In this document: piece by piece, positions 54,820-63,733 of the stretch
How the letters are laid out: each line of letters opens with the position of its first letter
Position numbering within the stretch: position 1 is the stretch's first letter
Translations under genes and position numbers: made by a program
Source: Burkholderia pseudomultivorans
GTDB lineage: Bacteria > Pseudomonadota > Gammaproteobacteria > Burkholderiales > Burkholderiaceae
DNA: 64,000 nt
Assembly: GCF_902499075.1 (NCBI RefSeq)
Contig: NZ_CABVPP010000026.1
Location: 1 to 64,000, forward strand
Direction: 5' to 3'
Notes under the pieces: generated by a model
Database searches by the model: none
What the model saw: the letters and a program-made list of their open reading frames with translations, nothing else
Told to the model about the DNA's origin: nothing

Positions 54820-56055
54820 ATGGAATCCGCCGAACTTTCCACCGCGTTCAGCCCGCTGCGCATCGGCCCGCTGACGCTGCGCAATCGCCTGATCAAATCC
54901 GCGACCAACGAAGGGATGACGCCGAACGGCGTGCCGTCGCGCGCGCTCGTGCGGTTTCACGAGTGCATCGCCGAAGGCGGCGCGGCGCTGACGACCGTCG
55001 CGTACTGCGCGATCAGCGCGGACGGCCGCACCTTCGTCGACCAGGCGCAGCTCGACGCGCCGACGGTCCGGCACTTCCGCGCGCTGACCGACGCCGTCCA
55101 CCGTCACGGCGCGGCGGCCTCCGCGCAGATCACGCACGGCGGCTGCTTCACGTTCCTGCCGTCGCTGTCGACGAAGCGCCCGTTGAGCGCGTCGGGCGGC
55201 TTCAACAAGGTCGGCGTGATGAGCGGCCGCTTCCTGAAACAGGCGATGACGCGCGACCAGATGACGGCCGTCGCCGACGAATTTGCGCAGGCGGCCCGCC
55301 ATGCGCGCGACGCCGGCTTCGATGCGGTCGAGATCCACATGGGGCACGGCTATCTGCTGAGCCAGTTCCTGTCGCCGCTCTACAACCGCCGCCGCGACGC
55401 CTACGGCGGCGATGCGGCGCGGCGCGCGGCGTTCCCGGTCGAGGTGCTGCGCCGCGTGCTCGATGCGGTGGGCCGCGATCTCGCCGTCGTCTGCAAGATC
55501 GGCGTGACCGAAGGCGTACGCGGCGGCGGTACCGCCGATGACGCATGCGAGATCGCGCGGCGGCTCGAAGCCGAAGGCGCGCATCTGCTCGTGCTCAGCG
55601 GCGGGATGAACGTCGAATCGGTGTGGCAGCTGTTCGGCAGCCCGCTGCCGGGCGATGCGCGCGCGAACGCCGACAACGCGATCGTGCGCGCCGCGATGGC
55701 GCTGCAGAAACTGACCGAGCCGAAGATGGGCGCGTTTCGCGAGCTGTATTTCCTCGAGCACTCGCGCAAGGTGCGCGCGGCCGTCAGGATGCCGCTCGCG
55801 TACCTCGGCGGCGTGCGGTCGCGCGAGAACGTTGCGCAGGCGATGCGCGACGGCTTCGACGCGGTCGCGCTCGCCCGTGCGCTCGTATTCGAGCCGGATT
55901 TCGTGAACGGGCTGCGCGACGGCCGGCTCGTGCAGTCGGGCTGCACGTCGTGCAACCGCTGCGTCGTGTCGATGTATACGCCGGGCGGCACCGCGTGCGC
56001 GCTGCGCGAGCCGAACGATCCTGCGCCGAACCGCGTGCCGGCCGCCGGCGCGTGA
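54820..56055 (+). CDS. NADH:flavin oxidoreductase (old-yellow-enzyme family) with Cys-cluster tail
   Basis: A 411-residue FMN-dependent reductase. TIM-barrel motifs include LTLRNRLIKSATNEGMTPNG, AQITHGGCF, FDAVEIHMGHGYLLSQFLSP, YNRRRDAYGG and AVALARALVFEPDFVNGL. Near the C-terminus CTSCNRC plus a later Cys resembles the iron-sulfur motif of the 2,4-dienoyl-CoA-reductase subgroup, although the FAD/NADH-binding second domain is absent. Likely reduces an enone or enoate; substrate unknown. Start at 54820, right before the conserved FSPLRIGPLTLRNR. Confidence 0.88.
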   Translation: MESAELSTAFSPLRIGPLTLRNRLIKSATNEGMTPNGVPSRALVRFHECIAEGGAALTTVAYCAISADGRTFVDQAQLDAPTVRHFRALTDAVHRHGAAASAQITHGGCFTFLPSLSTKRPLSASGGFNKVGVMSGRFLKQAMTRDQMTAVADEFAQAARHARDAGFDAVEIHMGHGYLLSQFLSPLYNRRRDAYGGDAARRAAFPVEVLRRVLDAVGRDLAVVCKIGVTEGVRGGGTADDACEIARRLEAEGAHLLVLSGGMNVESVWQLFGSPLPGDARANADNAIVRAAMALQKLTEPKMGAFRELYFLEHSRKVRAAVRMPLAYLGGVRSRENVAQAMRDGFDAVALARALVFEPDFVNGLRDGRLVQSGCTSCNRCVVSMYTPGGTACALREPNDPAPNRVPAAGA

Positions 56056-56094
56056 GGCTGCGGGGCGATGCGGCAGCGGCGGCGCGGAACCGCG

Positions 56095-57222
56095 TCAGCC
56101 CGCGTCGCGGGCGCGGGCCAGCGCCGCGAGGTTGCCTTCGCCGAAGCCGTGATGCCCCTTGCGCTGTACGATCTCGAAGAAAATCTCGCCGGGCCGGCGC
56201 TTGACGAAGGTCTGGAAGAACAGCCGCGGCACACCGTCGCTGCCGATCTCGCCATCGACCAGCACCGCGCGGCGGCGCAGCGCATCGAGATCGACGCCAT
56301 GCCCCGGCAGCCGCGCGTCGACTTCGTCGTAGTAGCGCGCGGGCGGCTCGATGAACTCGACGCCGTTCGCGCGCAGCGCATCGACGGACGCCAGGATATC
56401 GTCGGTCGCGAGCGCGACGTGCTGCACGCCCTCGCCCGGATGGTCGGGCAGATACGCGTGCATCAGCTCGGTGCGTCGCGTCCCTTCCTCGTACACCGGA
56501 ATGCGCACCGCGCCGCACGGCGACACCATCACGCGCGACTCCTCCGACACGTGCCAGTGCGCGTCGATTTCATGGATTTCGCGGAAATGCAGCAGGTCGT
56601 GGTAGAAGTCCAGCCACTCCTGCATGCGCCCTGCACCGACCGTCTGCGTGAAGTGATCGACCTGCAGCAGCCCCGTGCCCGCGCAGTCGAGATCGGTATG
56701 TGCGGTGGCGATGTCGATCGGCCGGAAATCGATGTCGAAGATCGAGATGTCGCCGACGCCGCCGCGCTGGCCGTCCCGCCCGCGCCAGCGGTCGACGAAA
56801 TAGAGATGCGAATCGCCGATGCCCTGGATCGCCGGGATCTTCAGCTCGCCGACCCCGACCCGCTCGCCCTCGAACGCCCAGGCGCCCAGTTCGATCGCGC
56901 GCTCGAACGCGCGCCGCGCGCTGGCCACGCGAATGCCGATCGCGCAGACGCCCATCCCGTATTCCTCCGCATAACGCGCGGCGAACGAATCCGGCTCGGC
57001 ATTGATCAGGAAATGCATCTGCCCCTGCCGGTACAGCGTGACGGCCTTGCTGACATGCCGTGCGATCGCCTTGAACCCGAGCTGCTCGAAGCGTTGCGCG
57101 AGCGCCTCCGGCACCGGCGCGGCGAACTCGACGAACTCCAGCCCGGCCATCCCGAGCGGATTGGCGGCCGGATCGTCGACGGGCGGCGTATCGCTGGACA
57201 GTGGGTGGGAATTGCCGGGCAT
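56095..57222 (-). CDS. hppD: 4-Hydroxyphenylpyruvate dioxygenase
   Basis: A 375-residue vicinal-oxygen-chelate enzyme converting 4-hydroxyphenylpyruvate to homogentisate in tyrosine breakdown. The iron ligands are visible: His in LLQVDHFTQTV, His in EGVQHVALATDDI and Glu in EIFFEIVQRKG. The C-terminal HHGFGEGNLAALARA is the HPPD signature and argues against hydroxymandelate synthase. Start chosen at 57222 with GGAGA 6 bases upstream; starts further out (57240, 57354) would add a disordered Pro/Ser tail. No homogentisate dioxygenase is in this window. Motifs matching the iclR upstream region lie in its promoter spacer. Confidence 0.92.
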   Translation of the reverse strand: MPGNSHPLSSDTPPVDDPAANPLGMAGLEFVEFAAPVPEALAQRFEQLGFKAIARHVSKAVTLYRQGQMHFLINAEPDSFAARYAEEYGMGVCAIGIRVASARRAFERAIELGAWAFEGERVGVGELKIPAIQGIGDSHLYFVDRWRGRDGQRGGVGDISIFDIDFRPIDIATAHTDLDCAGTGLLQVDHFTQTVGAGRMQEWLDFYHDLLHFREIHEIDAHWHVSEESRVMVSPCGAVRIPVYEEGTRRTELMHAYLPDHPGEGVQHVALATDDILASVDALRANGVEFIEPPARYYDEVDARLPGHGVDLDALRRRAVLVDGEIGSDGVPRLFFQTFVKRRPGEIFFEIVQRKGHHGFGEGNLAALARARDAG

Positions 57223-57413
57223 TCCAGTCTCCGAAGGCATGCGGTCGATGGGGATGGCGCCCGGCGCGTGCGGCATGCCCGGCCGACACGGCGACGGGCC
57301 TCCGCCCGGACCGGGCGAGTTTTCGATGGTGCAGATTTTAACCAGATCGTTCACGCCGGCACACCCTGGCCGAACGGGATATCGCCGCCGCGCCTAGTGC
57401 AAACCCGAAAAGC

Positions 57414-57428
57414 GTTCGATAATCGCAC
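57414..57428. promoter_or_regulatory. IclR-type binding site, copy 1 (hppD/transporter spacer)
   Basis: GTTCGATAATCGCAC. From memory this equals the motif reported for PcaR/PobR-type IclR regulators of aromatic catabolism. It lies between the divergent hppD and transporter genes. The same core occurs upstream of the iclR gene at 60576. Confidence 0.75.
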
Positions 57429-57434
57429 GGGCTT

Positions 57435-57449
57435 GAACGATAATCGCCC
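57435..57449. promoter_or_regulatory. IclR-type binding site, copy 2
   Basis: GAACGATAATCGCCC, exactly 21 bp (two helical turns) from copy 1 and sharing the core CGATAATCGC. Direct repeats on one DNA face are typical for IclR-family binding. Confidence 0.7.
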
Positions 57450-57576
57450 ACTTTGACCGATCGGCCAATTGCCGCCGCGCGGCACGCGCCCTATCCTCCG
57501 TTCACTGATCGATTCAATGCAGCATCGGACGCGGCGCCGCCACGCTCCATGATGCGCCGTGCCAGGAGACACCGCC

Positions 57577-58884
57577 ATGACCCCCACCTTCGATACGCTC
57601 GACGCCGCCGCCGGCAGCCGCGCGCGCAGCCAGGCCCGCAAGGCCGCGGTCGGCAGCTTTGTCGGCGCCGTCGTCGACTGGTACGACTTCCTGCTGTACG
57701 GGATCGTCGCCGCACTGGTATTCAATTCCGAGTTCTTCCCGAAAGTCAGCCCGACGATGGGCACGCTCGCGGCGTTCGCGACCTTCGGCGTCGGCTTCCT
57801 GTTCCGCCCGCTCGGCGGCGTCGTGTTCGGCCACTACGGCGACCGCCTCGGCCGCAAGCGCATGCTCGTGCTGACGGTGATGCTGATGGGGCTGTCGACG
57901 GTCGCGATCGGCCTGTTGCCGACATTCGCGACGATCGGCTGGTGGGCGCCCGTGCTGCTGGTCTTGATGCGCGCGATCCAGGGTTTCGCGGTCGGCGGCG
58001 AATGGGGCGGCGCGGCGCTGATGGCCGTCGAGAGCGCGCCGAAGCAGAAGAAGGCGTTCTACAGCAGCGGCGTGCAGGTCGGCTACGGCGTCGGACTGGT
58101 GCTGGCCACCGGCATCGTGTCGATCCTGAGCCATACGTTCGGCGACGCCGCGTTCAAGGCGTGGGGCTGGCGCCTGCCGTTCCTGTTCAGCATCGTGCTG
58201 GTGCTGATCGGGCTGTGGGTGCGCAAGAGCATGGACGAATCGCAGGAGTTCGTCGAGAAGGTCGAGCACGGCAACCGCAAGCTGCGCCTGCCGGTGCTGG
58301 AAGCGCTGACGCGCCATCCGAAGGCGTTCCTGCTGATCGTCGCGCTGCGGCTGGCCGAGCTGTTCACGATGTATATCGTCACCGCGTTCGCGCTCAGCTA
58401 TTCGACGTCGAACCTCGGCATGTCGCGCGACCTGTTCCTGAACATCGGCCTGCTGGTCGGCGCGGTCAGCTGCGTGACGATCCCGTGCTTCGCGTGGCTG
58501 GCCGACCGCTTCGGCCTGCGCCGCATCTACCTGATCGGCGCGCTGATCGGTCTCGCGTCCGCGGTGCCGTTCTTCGTCGCGCTGGAAGCGCGCTCGATCG
58601 CGTGGATCGTGATCTTCGCGATCCTGCTCGCGAACGCCGCGCACGACATGGTCGTGAGCGTCCAGCAGCCGTTGTTCACCGAGCTGTTCGGCGCCGAATA
58701 CCGTTACAGCGGCGCGGGCGTCGGCTATCAGTTCGCGAGCGTCGTCGGCGGCGGGTTCACGCCGTTCATCGCGGTCGGCCTCGTCAGCCTGGCCGGCGGC
58801 TCGTGGCATCTCGTCGCCGGTTATCTCGCGGCCGGCTGCCTGATCTCGCTGGTGGTGGCCGCGCGGATGCGGGCCGCGCAGTGA
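57577..58884 (+). CDS. MFS transporter, metabolite:H+ symporter (MHS) family
   Basis: A 435-residue twelve-helix transporter. MHS-family signatures are VGAVVDWYDFLLYGIVAALV, FRPLGGVVFGHYGDRLGRKR, QGFAVGGEWGGAALMAVE and ADRFGLRRIYLIG in the second half. MHS members take up organic acids such as shikimate, alpha-ketoglutarate or aromatic acids. Its shared promoter region with hppD and the IclR-type sites suggest an aromatic acid, perhaps a tyrosine-pathway compound. AGGAGA lies 8 bases before the ATG at 57577. It is followed by a strong intrinsic terminator. Confidence 0.9.
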   Translation: MTPTFDTLDAAAGSRARSQARKAAVGSFVGAVVDWYDFLLYGIVAALVFNSEFFPKVSPTMGTLAAFATFGVGFLFRPLGGVVFGHYGDRLGRKRMLVLTVMLMGLSTVAIGLLPTFATIGWWAPVLLVLMRAIQGFAVGGEWGGAALMAVESAPKQKKAFYSSGVQVGYGVGLVLATGIVSILSHTFGDAAFKAWGWRLPFLFSIVLVLIGLWVRKSMDESQEFVEKVEHGNRKLRLPVLEALTRHPKAFLLIVALRLAELFTMYIVTAFALSYSTSNLGMSRDLFLNIGLLVGAVSCVTIPCFAWLADRFGLRRIYLIGALIGLASAVPFFVALEARSIAWIVIFAILLANAAHDMVVSVQQPLFTELFGAEYRYSGAGVGYQFASVVGGGFTPFIAVGLVSLAGGSWHLVAGYLAAGCLISLVVAARMRAAQ

Positions 58885-58899
58885 CCGCTTCGCGATGAC

Positions 58900-58940
58900 G
58901 CGCCGGCCGGCCGTCATCGTGGCCGGCCGGCGCTTTTCCT
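58900..58940 (+). terminator. Intrinsic terminator of the MHS transporter gene
   Basis: Perfect 13-bp arms (GCGCCGGCCGGCC at 58900-58912 and its complement at 58921-58933), an 8-base loop, then TTTTCCT. It starts 16 bases past the stop codon. This isolates the transporter from the downstream MurA-like gene. Confidence 0.9.
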
Positions 58941-59083
58941 CGCCCGCGGCGAGCGCCGCGCAGCACGTCAAACACTGTCAACCCGCCCGCCGATAGCCCC
59001 TTTTCACCTCCGAACATTCCACGCCGGCCGCCGACCAATGGCATCATATGGGCCTACGTCAGTCACCGATACGCCCCCATATC

Positions 59084-60385
59084 ATGTCGAATCTCATCGT
59101 CCACGGCGGCACTCCGCTGCGCGGGGACATCAAGCCGTCCGCGAACAAGAACGCCGTCCTGCCGATCCTGTGTGCGACCCTGCTGACCGACCAGCCGCTG
59201 CGGCTCGTCGGCGTGCCGGACATCACCGACGTGCGCAAGATCCTCGACATCTTCCGCACGCTCGGCAGCGACGTGTCGGTCGATTTCACGACGGGCCTGC
59301 TCGAACTGCATCACCGCAATACGACCTTCGACCCGGCCGTCCACCGGCTGCCCGAGGCGATGCGCTCGTCGATCATGCTGATCCCGCCGCTGCTCGCGCG
59401 CTTCGGCGTCGCGCGCCTCGAGAACGACGTGAAAGGCTGTACGCTCGGCGTGCGCGAGATCGATCCGCACGTCGAGGTGTTCGAGCGCTTCGGCGCGCAT
59501 ATCGAGCGCACGCCCGATTCGCTGATCGTCCGCGCCGACGGCCCGCTGACGGCCAACGATCACTGGCTCGACTACGCGTCGGTAACGACCACCGAGAACT
59601 TCGCGCTGTGCGCGACGGCCGCGAACGGCACGTCGACGCTGATGAACGCCGCGTCCGAGCCGCACGTGCAGGAGTTCTGCCAGTTCCTCGCGATGATCGG
59701 CGTCGAAATTGAAGGCATCGGCACGTCGCGGCTCTGCGTGACGGGCGGCCGCAAGCTCGGCGGCGGCGAATTCCGCTTCGCGGAGGACTTCCACGAGATC
59801 GCGACGTTCCTCGCGCTCGGCGCGATCACCGGCGGCGACATCACCGTGCGCAACTCGTCGCCCGAGCACTTCCCGCTGATCGACCGCACCTTCGCGAAAT
59901 TCGGCGTGCAGGTCACGCATCGCGACGGCTGGTCGCGTGCGGAACGCGACGGCCCGCTGCGCGTGCGCCGGCCGTTTACGCAGAACATCCTGACCAAGGT
60001 CGAGGCCGCGCCGTGGCCGTACCTGCCGGTCGACCTGCTGCCGATCTTCATCGCGCTCGGCGTGCGCGCGGAAGGCAGCGCAATGTTCTGGAACAAGGTC
60101 TACGACGGCGCGCTCGGCTGGTCCGGCGAGCTGTCGAAGTTCGGCGCACATGTGCTGCTGTCGGACCCGCACCGGCTGATCACGTTCGGCGGGCTGCAGC
60201 TGACGCCGGCGCGTGTCGAAAGCCCGTACATCATCCGCGTCGCGATCGCGCTGCTGATGGTGGCCGCGAGCATCGAAGGCCGCTCGGAAATCATGAACGC
60301 GCTGCCGATCCGCCGCGCGCACCCGCATTTCGTCGAGAACCTGCGTTCGGTCGGCGCGAATGTGGAGTGGACGAGCGGCGAGTAA
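59084..60385 (+). CDS. murA: UDP-N-acetylglucosamine 1-carboxyvinyltransferase paralogue (MurA-like)
   Basis: A 433-residue EPT-family enzyme. Family active-site positions are kept: Lys22-Asn23 in PSANKNAVLPIL and Cys119 in VKGCTLGVREIDPH, equivalent to the fosfomycin-target Cys. Other motifs are EDFHEIATFLALGAITGGD, EAAPWPYLPVDLLPIFIALG and IRVAIALLMVAASIEGRSEI. It diverges from usual MurA (for instance VREIDPHVEVFERFGA instead of the RPVDLH type), so it may be a secondary copy or use another acceptor. The first reaction of peptidoglycan synthesis is therefore only presumptive. Start at 59084; no clear ribosome site. It stands between a terminator and iclR. Confidence 0.85.
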   Translation: MSNLIVHGGTPLRGDIKPSANKNAVLPILCATLLTDQPLRLVGVPDITDVRKILDIFRTLGSDVSVDFTTGLLELHHRNTTFDPAVHRLPEAMRSSIMLIPPLLARFGVARLENDVKGCTLGVREIDPHVEVFERFGAHIERTPDSLIVRADGPLTANDHWLDYASVTTTENFALCATAANGTSTLMNAASEPHVQEFCQFLAMIGVEIEGIGTSRLCVTGGRKLGGGEFRFAEDFHEIATFLALGAITGGDITVRNSSPEHFPLIDRTFAKFGVQVTHRDGWSRAERDGPLRVRRPFTQNILTKVEAAPWPYLPVDLLPIFIALGVRAEGSAMFWNKVYDGALGWSGELSKFGAHVLLSDPHRLITFGGLQLTPARVESPYIIRVAIALLMVAASIEGRSEIMNALPIRRAHPHFVENLRSVGANVEWTSGE

Positions 60386-60575
60386 GGCCGTGCAGGATGC
60401 GGCGCGCATGAGATTCGTGCGGCATCCGGTTTTCACCTTCGCTCGGCGGCGGCGATGTGTCGCTTCATGCCGCGGGCCATCAACGGGACGCCAGGATCGT
60501 CCGGCAGGCGGCATCGCAAAAAGCCGCTCGGCCGGCCGCACGGTGTCGAGGCGGCGCATCCGATACATCGAATCC

Positions 60576-60590
60576 GCGCGATAATCGCCC
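60576..60590. promoter_or_regulatory. IclR-type binding site upstream of iclR, copy 1
   Basis: GCGCGATAATCGCCC shares CGATAATCGC with the sites at 57414 and 57435. It lies 44 bp before the iclR start, suggesting autoregulation. Confidence 0.65.
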
Positions 60591-60596
60591 AATCCT

Positions 60597-60611
60597 GCGC
60601 GATCACCGCGC
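60597..60611. promoter_or_regulatory. IclR-type binding site upstream of iclR, copy 2
   Basis: GCGCGATCACCGCGC, 21 bp after copy 1, two mismatches in the 9-base core. The same 21-bp spacing as in the hppD spacer supports a real repeat. Confidence 0.55.
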
Positions 60612-60633
60612 AACCCTGCGCCGTCCTCCGACG

Positions 60634-61404
60634 ATGAAAAAGCCCGAACTCGACCGACGCGACTGGATTGCCGGCCTCGAAAAAGGCCTGGCGATCCTCG
60701 AGGCGTTCGACAGCCAGCATGCCCGCATGACACCCACCCAGGCCGCCGCGCGCACCGGCCTCACGCGCACGGCCGCGCGGCGCTACCTGCTGACGCTCGA
60801 ATCGCTCGGCTACGTCTATACCGACGGCAAGCTGTACGGCCTCACGCCGCGCGTGCTGCGCGTCGGCTGGTCGTATTTCGATTCCGCGCGGCTGCCGCGC
60901 ACGGTCCAGCCGTATCTGCAGCAACTGAGCGCGTCGCTGAACGAATCGGCGTACGTCAGCGTGCTCGACGGCTGGGAACTGGTGTTCATCGCGCGCAACG
61001 GCGTGTCGCGCGTGATGACGACGGGCTTCGTGCTCGGCGCGCGCGTGCCGGCGCCGCTGACATCGCCCGGCGTCGTGCTGCTCGCGCACCATCCGGATCG
61101 CGAAGCCGTGCGCGCGTGGCTCGACAGCACCGAACTGCCGCCGTTCACGCCGCATACGATCACCAACAAGGCACGCCTGCTCGAACAGGTCGACCACGCG
61201 CGCGACGCCGGCTTCGCGGCGATCGAGCAGCAGCTGCAGGTGGGCGTGCGCGGCATCGCGGTGCCGCTGAAGAATCGTCACGGCGAAGTCGTCGCCGCGC
61301 TCAGCACGAACATGCCGATCGGCGCGGAAACGACCGACGCGGCCGTGCGCCGCGTGCTGCCGCATCTGCAGGAAACCGCGCTCGCAATGCTCAACGTGCT
61401 GTAG
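60634..61404 (+). CDS. IclR-family transcriptional regulator (PcaR/PobR-like)
   Basis: A 256-residue regulator. The N-terminal winged helix-turn-helix is GLEKGLAILEAFDSQHARMT, AARTGLTRTAARRYLLTLES; the C-terminal effector domain has LNESAYVSVLDGWELVFIAR, GARVPAPLTSPGVVLLAH and QLQVGVRGIAVPLKNRHGEV. It resembles PcaR/PcaU-type regulators of protocatechuate and related pathways. Motif pairs before this gene and in the hppD/transporter spacer suggest it controls those genes and itself. Start at 60634, before KPELDRRDWIAGLEKG; the upstream in-frame extension covers the motif region. Confidence 0.9.
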   Translation: MKKPELDRRDWIAGLEKGLAILEAFDSQHARMTPTQAAARTGLTRTAARRYLLTLESLGYVYTDGKLYGLTPRVLRVGWSYFDSARLPRTVQPYLQQLSASLNESAYVSVLDGWELVFIARNGVSRVMTTGFVLGARVPAPLTSPGVVLLAHHPDREAVRAWLDSTELPPFTPHTITNKARLLEQVDHARDAGFAAIEQQLQVGVRGIAVPLKNRHGEVVAALSTNMPIGAETTDAAVRRVLPHLQETALAMLNVL

Positions 61405-61432
61405 CGCCCGCCGCGCGCGAACGCCCGCCGCA

Positions 61433-63733
61433 TCAGCCGATCCGCCACCAGCGCGGCAGCAGGTCGCGCACCTCGCGCCGCCGGTAGCGGTCGTCGATCA
61501 GGTGCACGACGCCTTCGTCGTGCTCGGTGCGAATCACGCGCCCCGCCGCCTGCACGACCTTCTGCAGCCCCGGATACAAATACATGTAGTCGTAGCCGTT
61601 GCCGAAGCGTGCGTCCATCGCGCGCCGCATCTGCTCGTTGACGTCGTTGACCTGCGGCAGCCCCAGCGTCGCGATGAACGCGCCGATCAGCCGCTCGCCG
61701 ACGAGATCCACGCCCTCCGAGAACGCGCCGCCCAGCACCGCGAAGCCGATGCCGCGGCCGCCTGCGTCGAAGCGCGCGAGAAACGCGTCGCGCTCGCTTT
61801 CGGCCATGCCGGGCGCCTGCGCCCATACGGGCACGTCCGGATGACGCACCTGCATCAGCGACACCACGCGCTGCAGGTAATCGAAGCTGCTCAGGAAGCC
61901 GAGATAGTTGCCGGGCCGCGCCGCATACTGCGCGGCGATCAGGTCCGCGATCGGTTCGAGCGAGCGGTCGCGATCGCGCCAGCGCGTCGACACGTGGCTC
62001 GCGACGCGCACCGTCAGTTGTTCCGCGCGGAACGGCCCGTCGACGTCGAGCCAGCCCGTGTCGGCGGGCAGCCCGAGCGTGTCGCGGTAGAAATGGAACG
62101 GGCTCAGCGTGCCGGAGAACAGCACGGTCGCACGTGCGGCGTCGTAGCGCGGCGCGAGAAAACCGGCCGGGATCACGTTGCGCACGCACAGCGTCGACTG
62201 CACGCGCCGCCGCCGGCCTGCGGGCACGACGCCGTCGAGCGCCGGCTGGCGCGGCAGCGGCTCGCCGTGCAGCGTCGCGTCAAAGATCGATGCGCTGTCG
62301 AACGCATCGGCGAGCACGCCGAACTGGATCGCGTCGAAATGAAAGCGCAGCAGCGCGTCGCCGTTCGCGCGCGGCGCATCGGCCAGGTGCTCGCCGATCG
62401 CCGCGACGAGGTTCTGCACGGCCGACACGATCGGCCCGGGGATATCCGGATAGGCGGCGTAGCGCTCGGCCTGAGCGCGATTCAGCGCGCCCCACGCGCG
62501 CGCGAGCCGGTCGAACGCCTTGCGCAATGCCGCCGGCGCGGCCTCGCGCGCGGCCGCGAACGCGAACGGGTCGAGCGACGCGCTGTACATCTTGCGCGCG
62601 CGGTCGAGCAGGTTGTGCGCCTCGTCGACGAGCACGCCGATGCGCCACTGGTTCTGCTGCGCGAGCGTATGCAGCATCGCGCTGCCGTCGTAGTAGTAGT
62701 TGTAGTCGCCGATCACCATGTCCGACCAGCGCGCCAGCTCCTGCGCGAGGTAGTACGGGCAGATGTCGTGCGCGAGCGCGGCCGTGCGCACCGTGTCGCG
62801 ATCGAGCAGCCCCGCGTCGATCGCCGCGTCGCGCGCGGCCGGCAGCCGGTCGTAGAAACCCTGCGCGAGCGGACACGATTCGCCGTGGCAGGCCTTGTCC
62901 GGATGCTCGCAGGCCTTGTCGCGCGCGACGAGCTCCAGCACGCGCAGCGGCAGCGCCGGCGTGCCGGCGCCGAGCGTGGCTGCCGCTTCGAGCGCGAGCG
63001 CGCGGCCGGGCGTCTTCGCGGTCAGGAAGAACACATGGTCGATCTCGCCCTCGCCGCACGCCTTCAGCAGCGGAAACACCGTGCCGAGCGTCTTGCCGAT
63101 GCCGGTCGGCGCCTGCGCGATCAGGCAGCGCTCGTCGCGCGCCGCGCGATAGACCGACACCGCCAGCTCGCGCTGCCCGCTGCGAAACTGCCCGTGCGGA
63201 AACGCAAGCGCGCGCAGCGCCGTGTCGCGAGCCGCGCGATGGGCGGTCTCGCGCTCCGCCCAGCCGACGAAGCACGCGCACTGCTCCGCGAAGAACGCCG
63301 CGAGCGCGCTTGCGCTCAGCGTTTCGGTCAGCACGGTCTCGCGCTCCGACACGATGTCGAAGTAGACGAGCGCGACGTCGATTTCCGCGAGACTGCGCGC
63401 GGCGCACATCAGGTGCGCGTAGACCTTCGCCTGCGCCCAGTGCAGCGCGCGATGGTTCGCGGGCATCGCGTCGAGGCTGCCGCGATAGGTCTTGATTTCC
63501 TCGAGACGGTTCGACACCGGATCGTAGCCGTCCGCGCGGCCGCGCACGGTGAGCGTGCCCCAGGTGCCGGTCAGCGCGATCTCGGTCTCGTAGCGCGCGC
63601 CGCGATTCGACGTCACCGCGCCGTGGCCGGCAATACCTTCGAGCGCGGTCGGCGCGGGCGTGAAGCGCAGGTCGAGATCGCCGCGCCGCGCGGTGAACTC
63701 GCACATCGCCCGCACCGCGACCACATAGCTCAT
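61433..63733 (-). CDS. DinG/XPD-like ATP-dependent DNA helicase with N-terminal nuclease-like domain
   Basis: A 766-residue superfamily-2 helicase. The first 170 residues resemble a PD-(D/E)xK/Cas4-like fold (YETEIALTG, LTVRGRADGYDP, RLEEIKTYRGS). The helicase core has APTGIGKTLG (Walker A), four Cys for an Fe-S cluster (CEHPDKACHGESC and ICPYY), VDEAHNLLDRAR (DEAH box), VLFSGTLSPFHFYRDTL, FAVLGGAFSEGVDLVG and the last motif VQAAGRVIRTEHDEG. It acts on DNA repair intermediates. The ATG at 63733 overlaps the stop of the VRR-NUC gene. Helicase and nuclease are thus coupled. Confidence 0.9.
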   Translation of the reverse strand: MSYVVAVRAMCEFTARRGDLDLRFTPAPTALEGIAGHGAVTSNRGARYETEIALTGTWGTLTVRGRADGYDPVSNRLEEIKTYRGSLDAMPANHRALHWAQAKVYAHLMCAARSLAEIDVALVYFDIVSERETVLTETLSASALAAFFAEQCACFVGWAERETAHRAARDTALRALAFPHGQFRSGQRELAVSVYRAARDERCLIAQAPTGIGKTLGTVFPLLKACGEGEIDHVFFLTAKTPGRALALEAAATLGAGTPALPLRVLELVARDKACEHPDKACHGESCPLAQGFYDRLPAARDAAIDAGLLDRDTVRTAALAHDICPYYLAQELARWSDMVIGDYNYYYDGSAMLHTLAQQNQWRIGVLVDEAHNLLDRARKMYSASLDPFAFAAAREAAPAALRKAFDRLARAWGALNRAQAERYAAYPDIPGPIVSAVQNLVAAIGEHLADAPRANGDALLRFHFDAIQFGVLADAFDSASIFDATLHGEPLPRQPALDGVVPAGRRRRVQSTLCVRNVIPAGFLAPRYDAARATVLFSGTLSPFHFYRDTLGLPADTGWLDVDGPFRAEQLTVRVASHVSTRWRDRDRSLEPIADLIAAQYAARPGNYLGFLSSFDYLQRVVSLMQVRHPDVPVWAQAPGMAESERDAFLARFDAGGRGIGFAVLGGAFSEGVDLVGERLIGAFIATLGLPQVNDVNEQMRRAMDARFGNGYDYMYLYPGLQKVVQAAGRVIRTEHDEGVVHLIDDRYRRREVRDLLPRWWRIG

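Larger units (their letters stand above)
57223..57576. promoter_or_regulatory. Divergent promoter spacer between hppD and MHS transporter
   Basis: This 354-bp spacer holds the start regions of both genes. Two 15-bp motifs at 21-bp spacing (57414 and 57435) are listed separately. A degenerate third copy may begin at 57455. No small gene is supported here. Confidence 0.6.
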
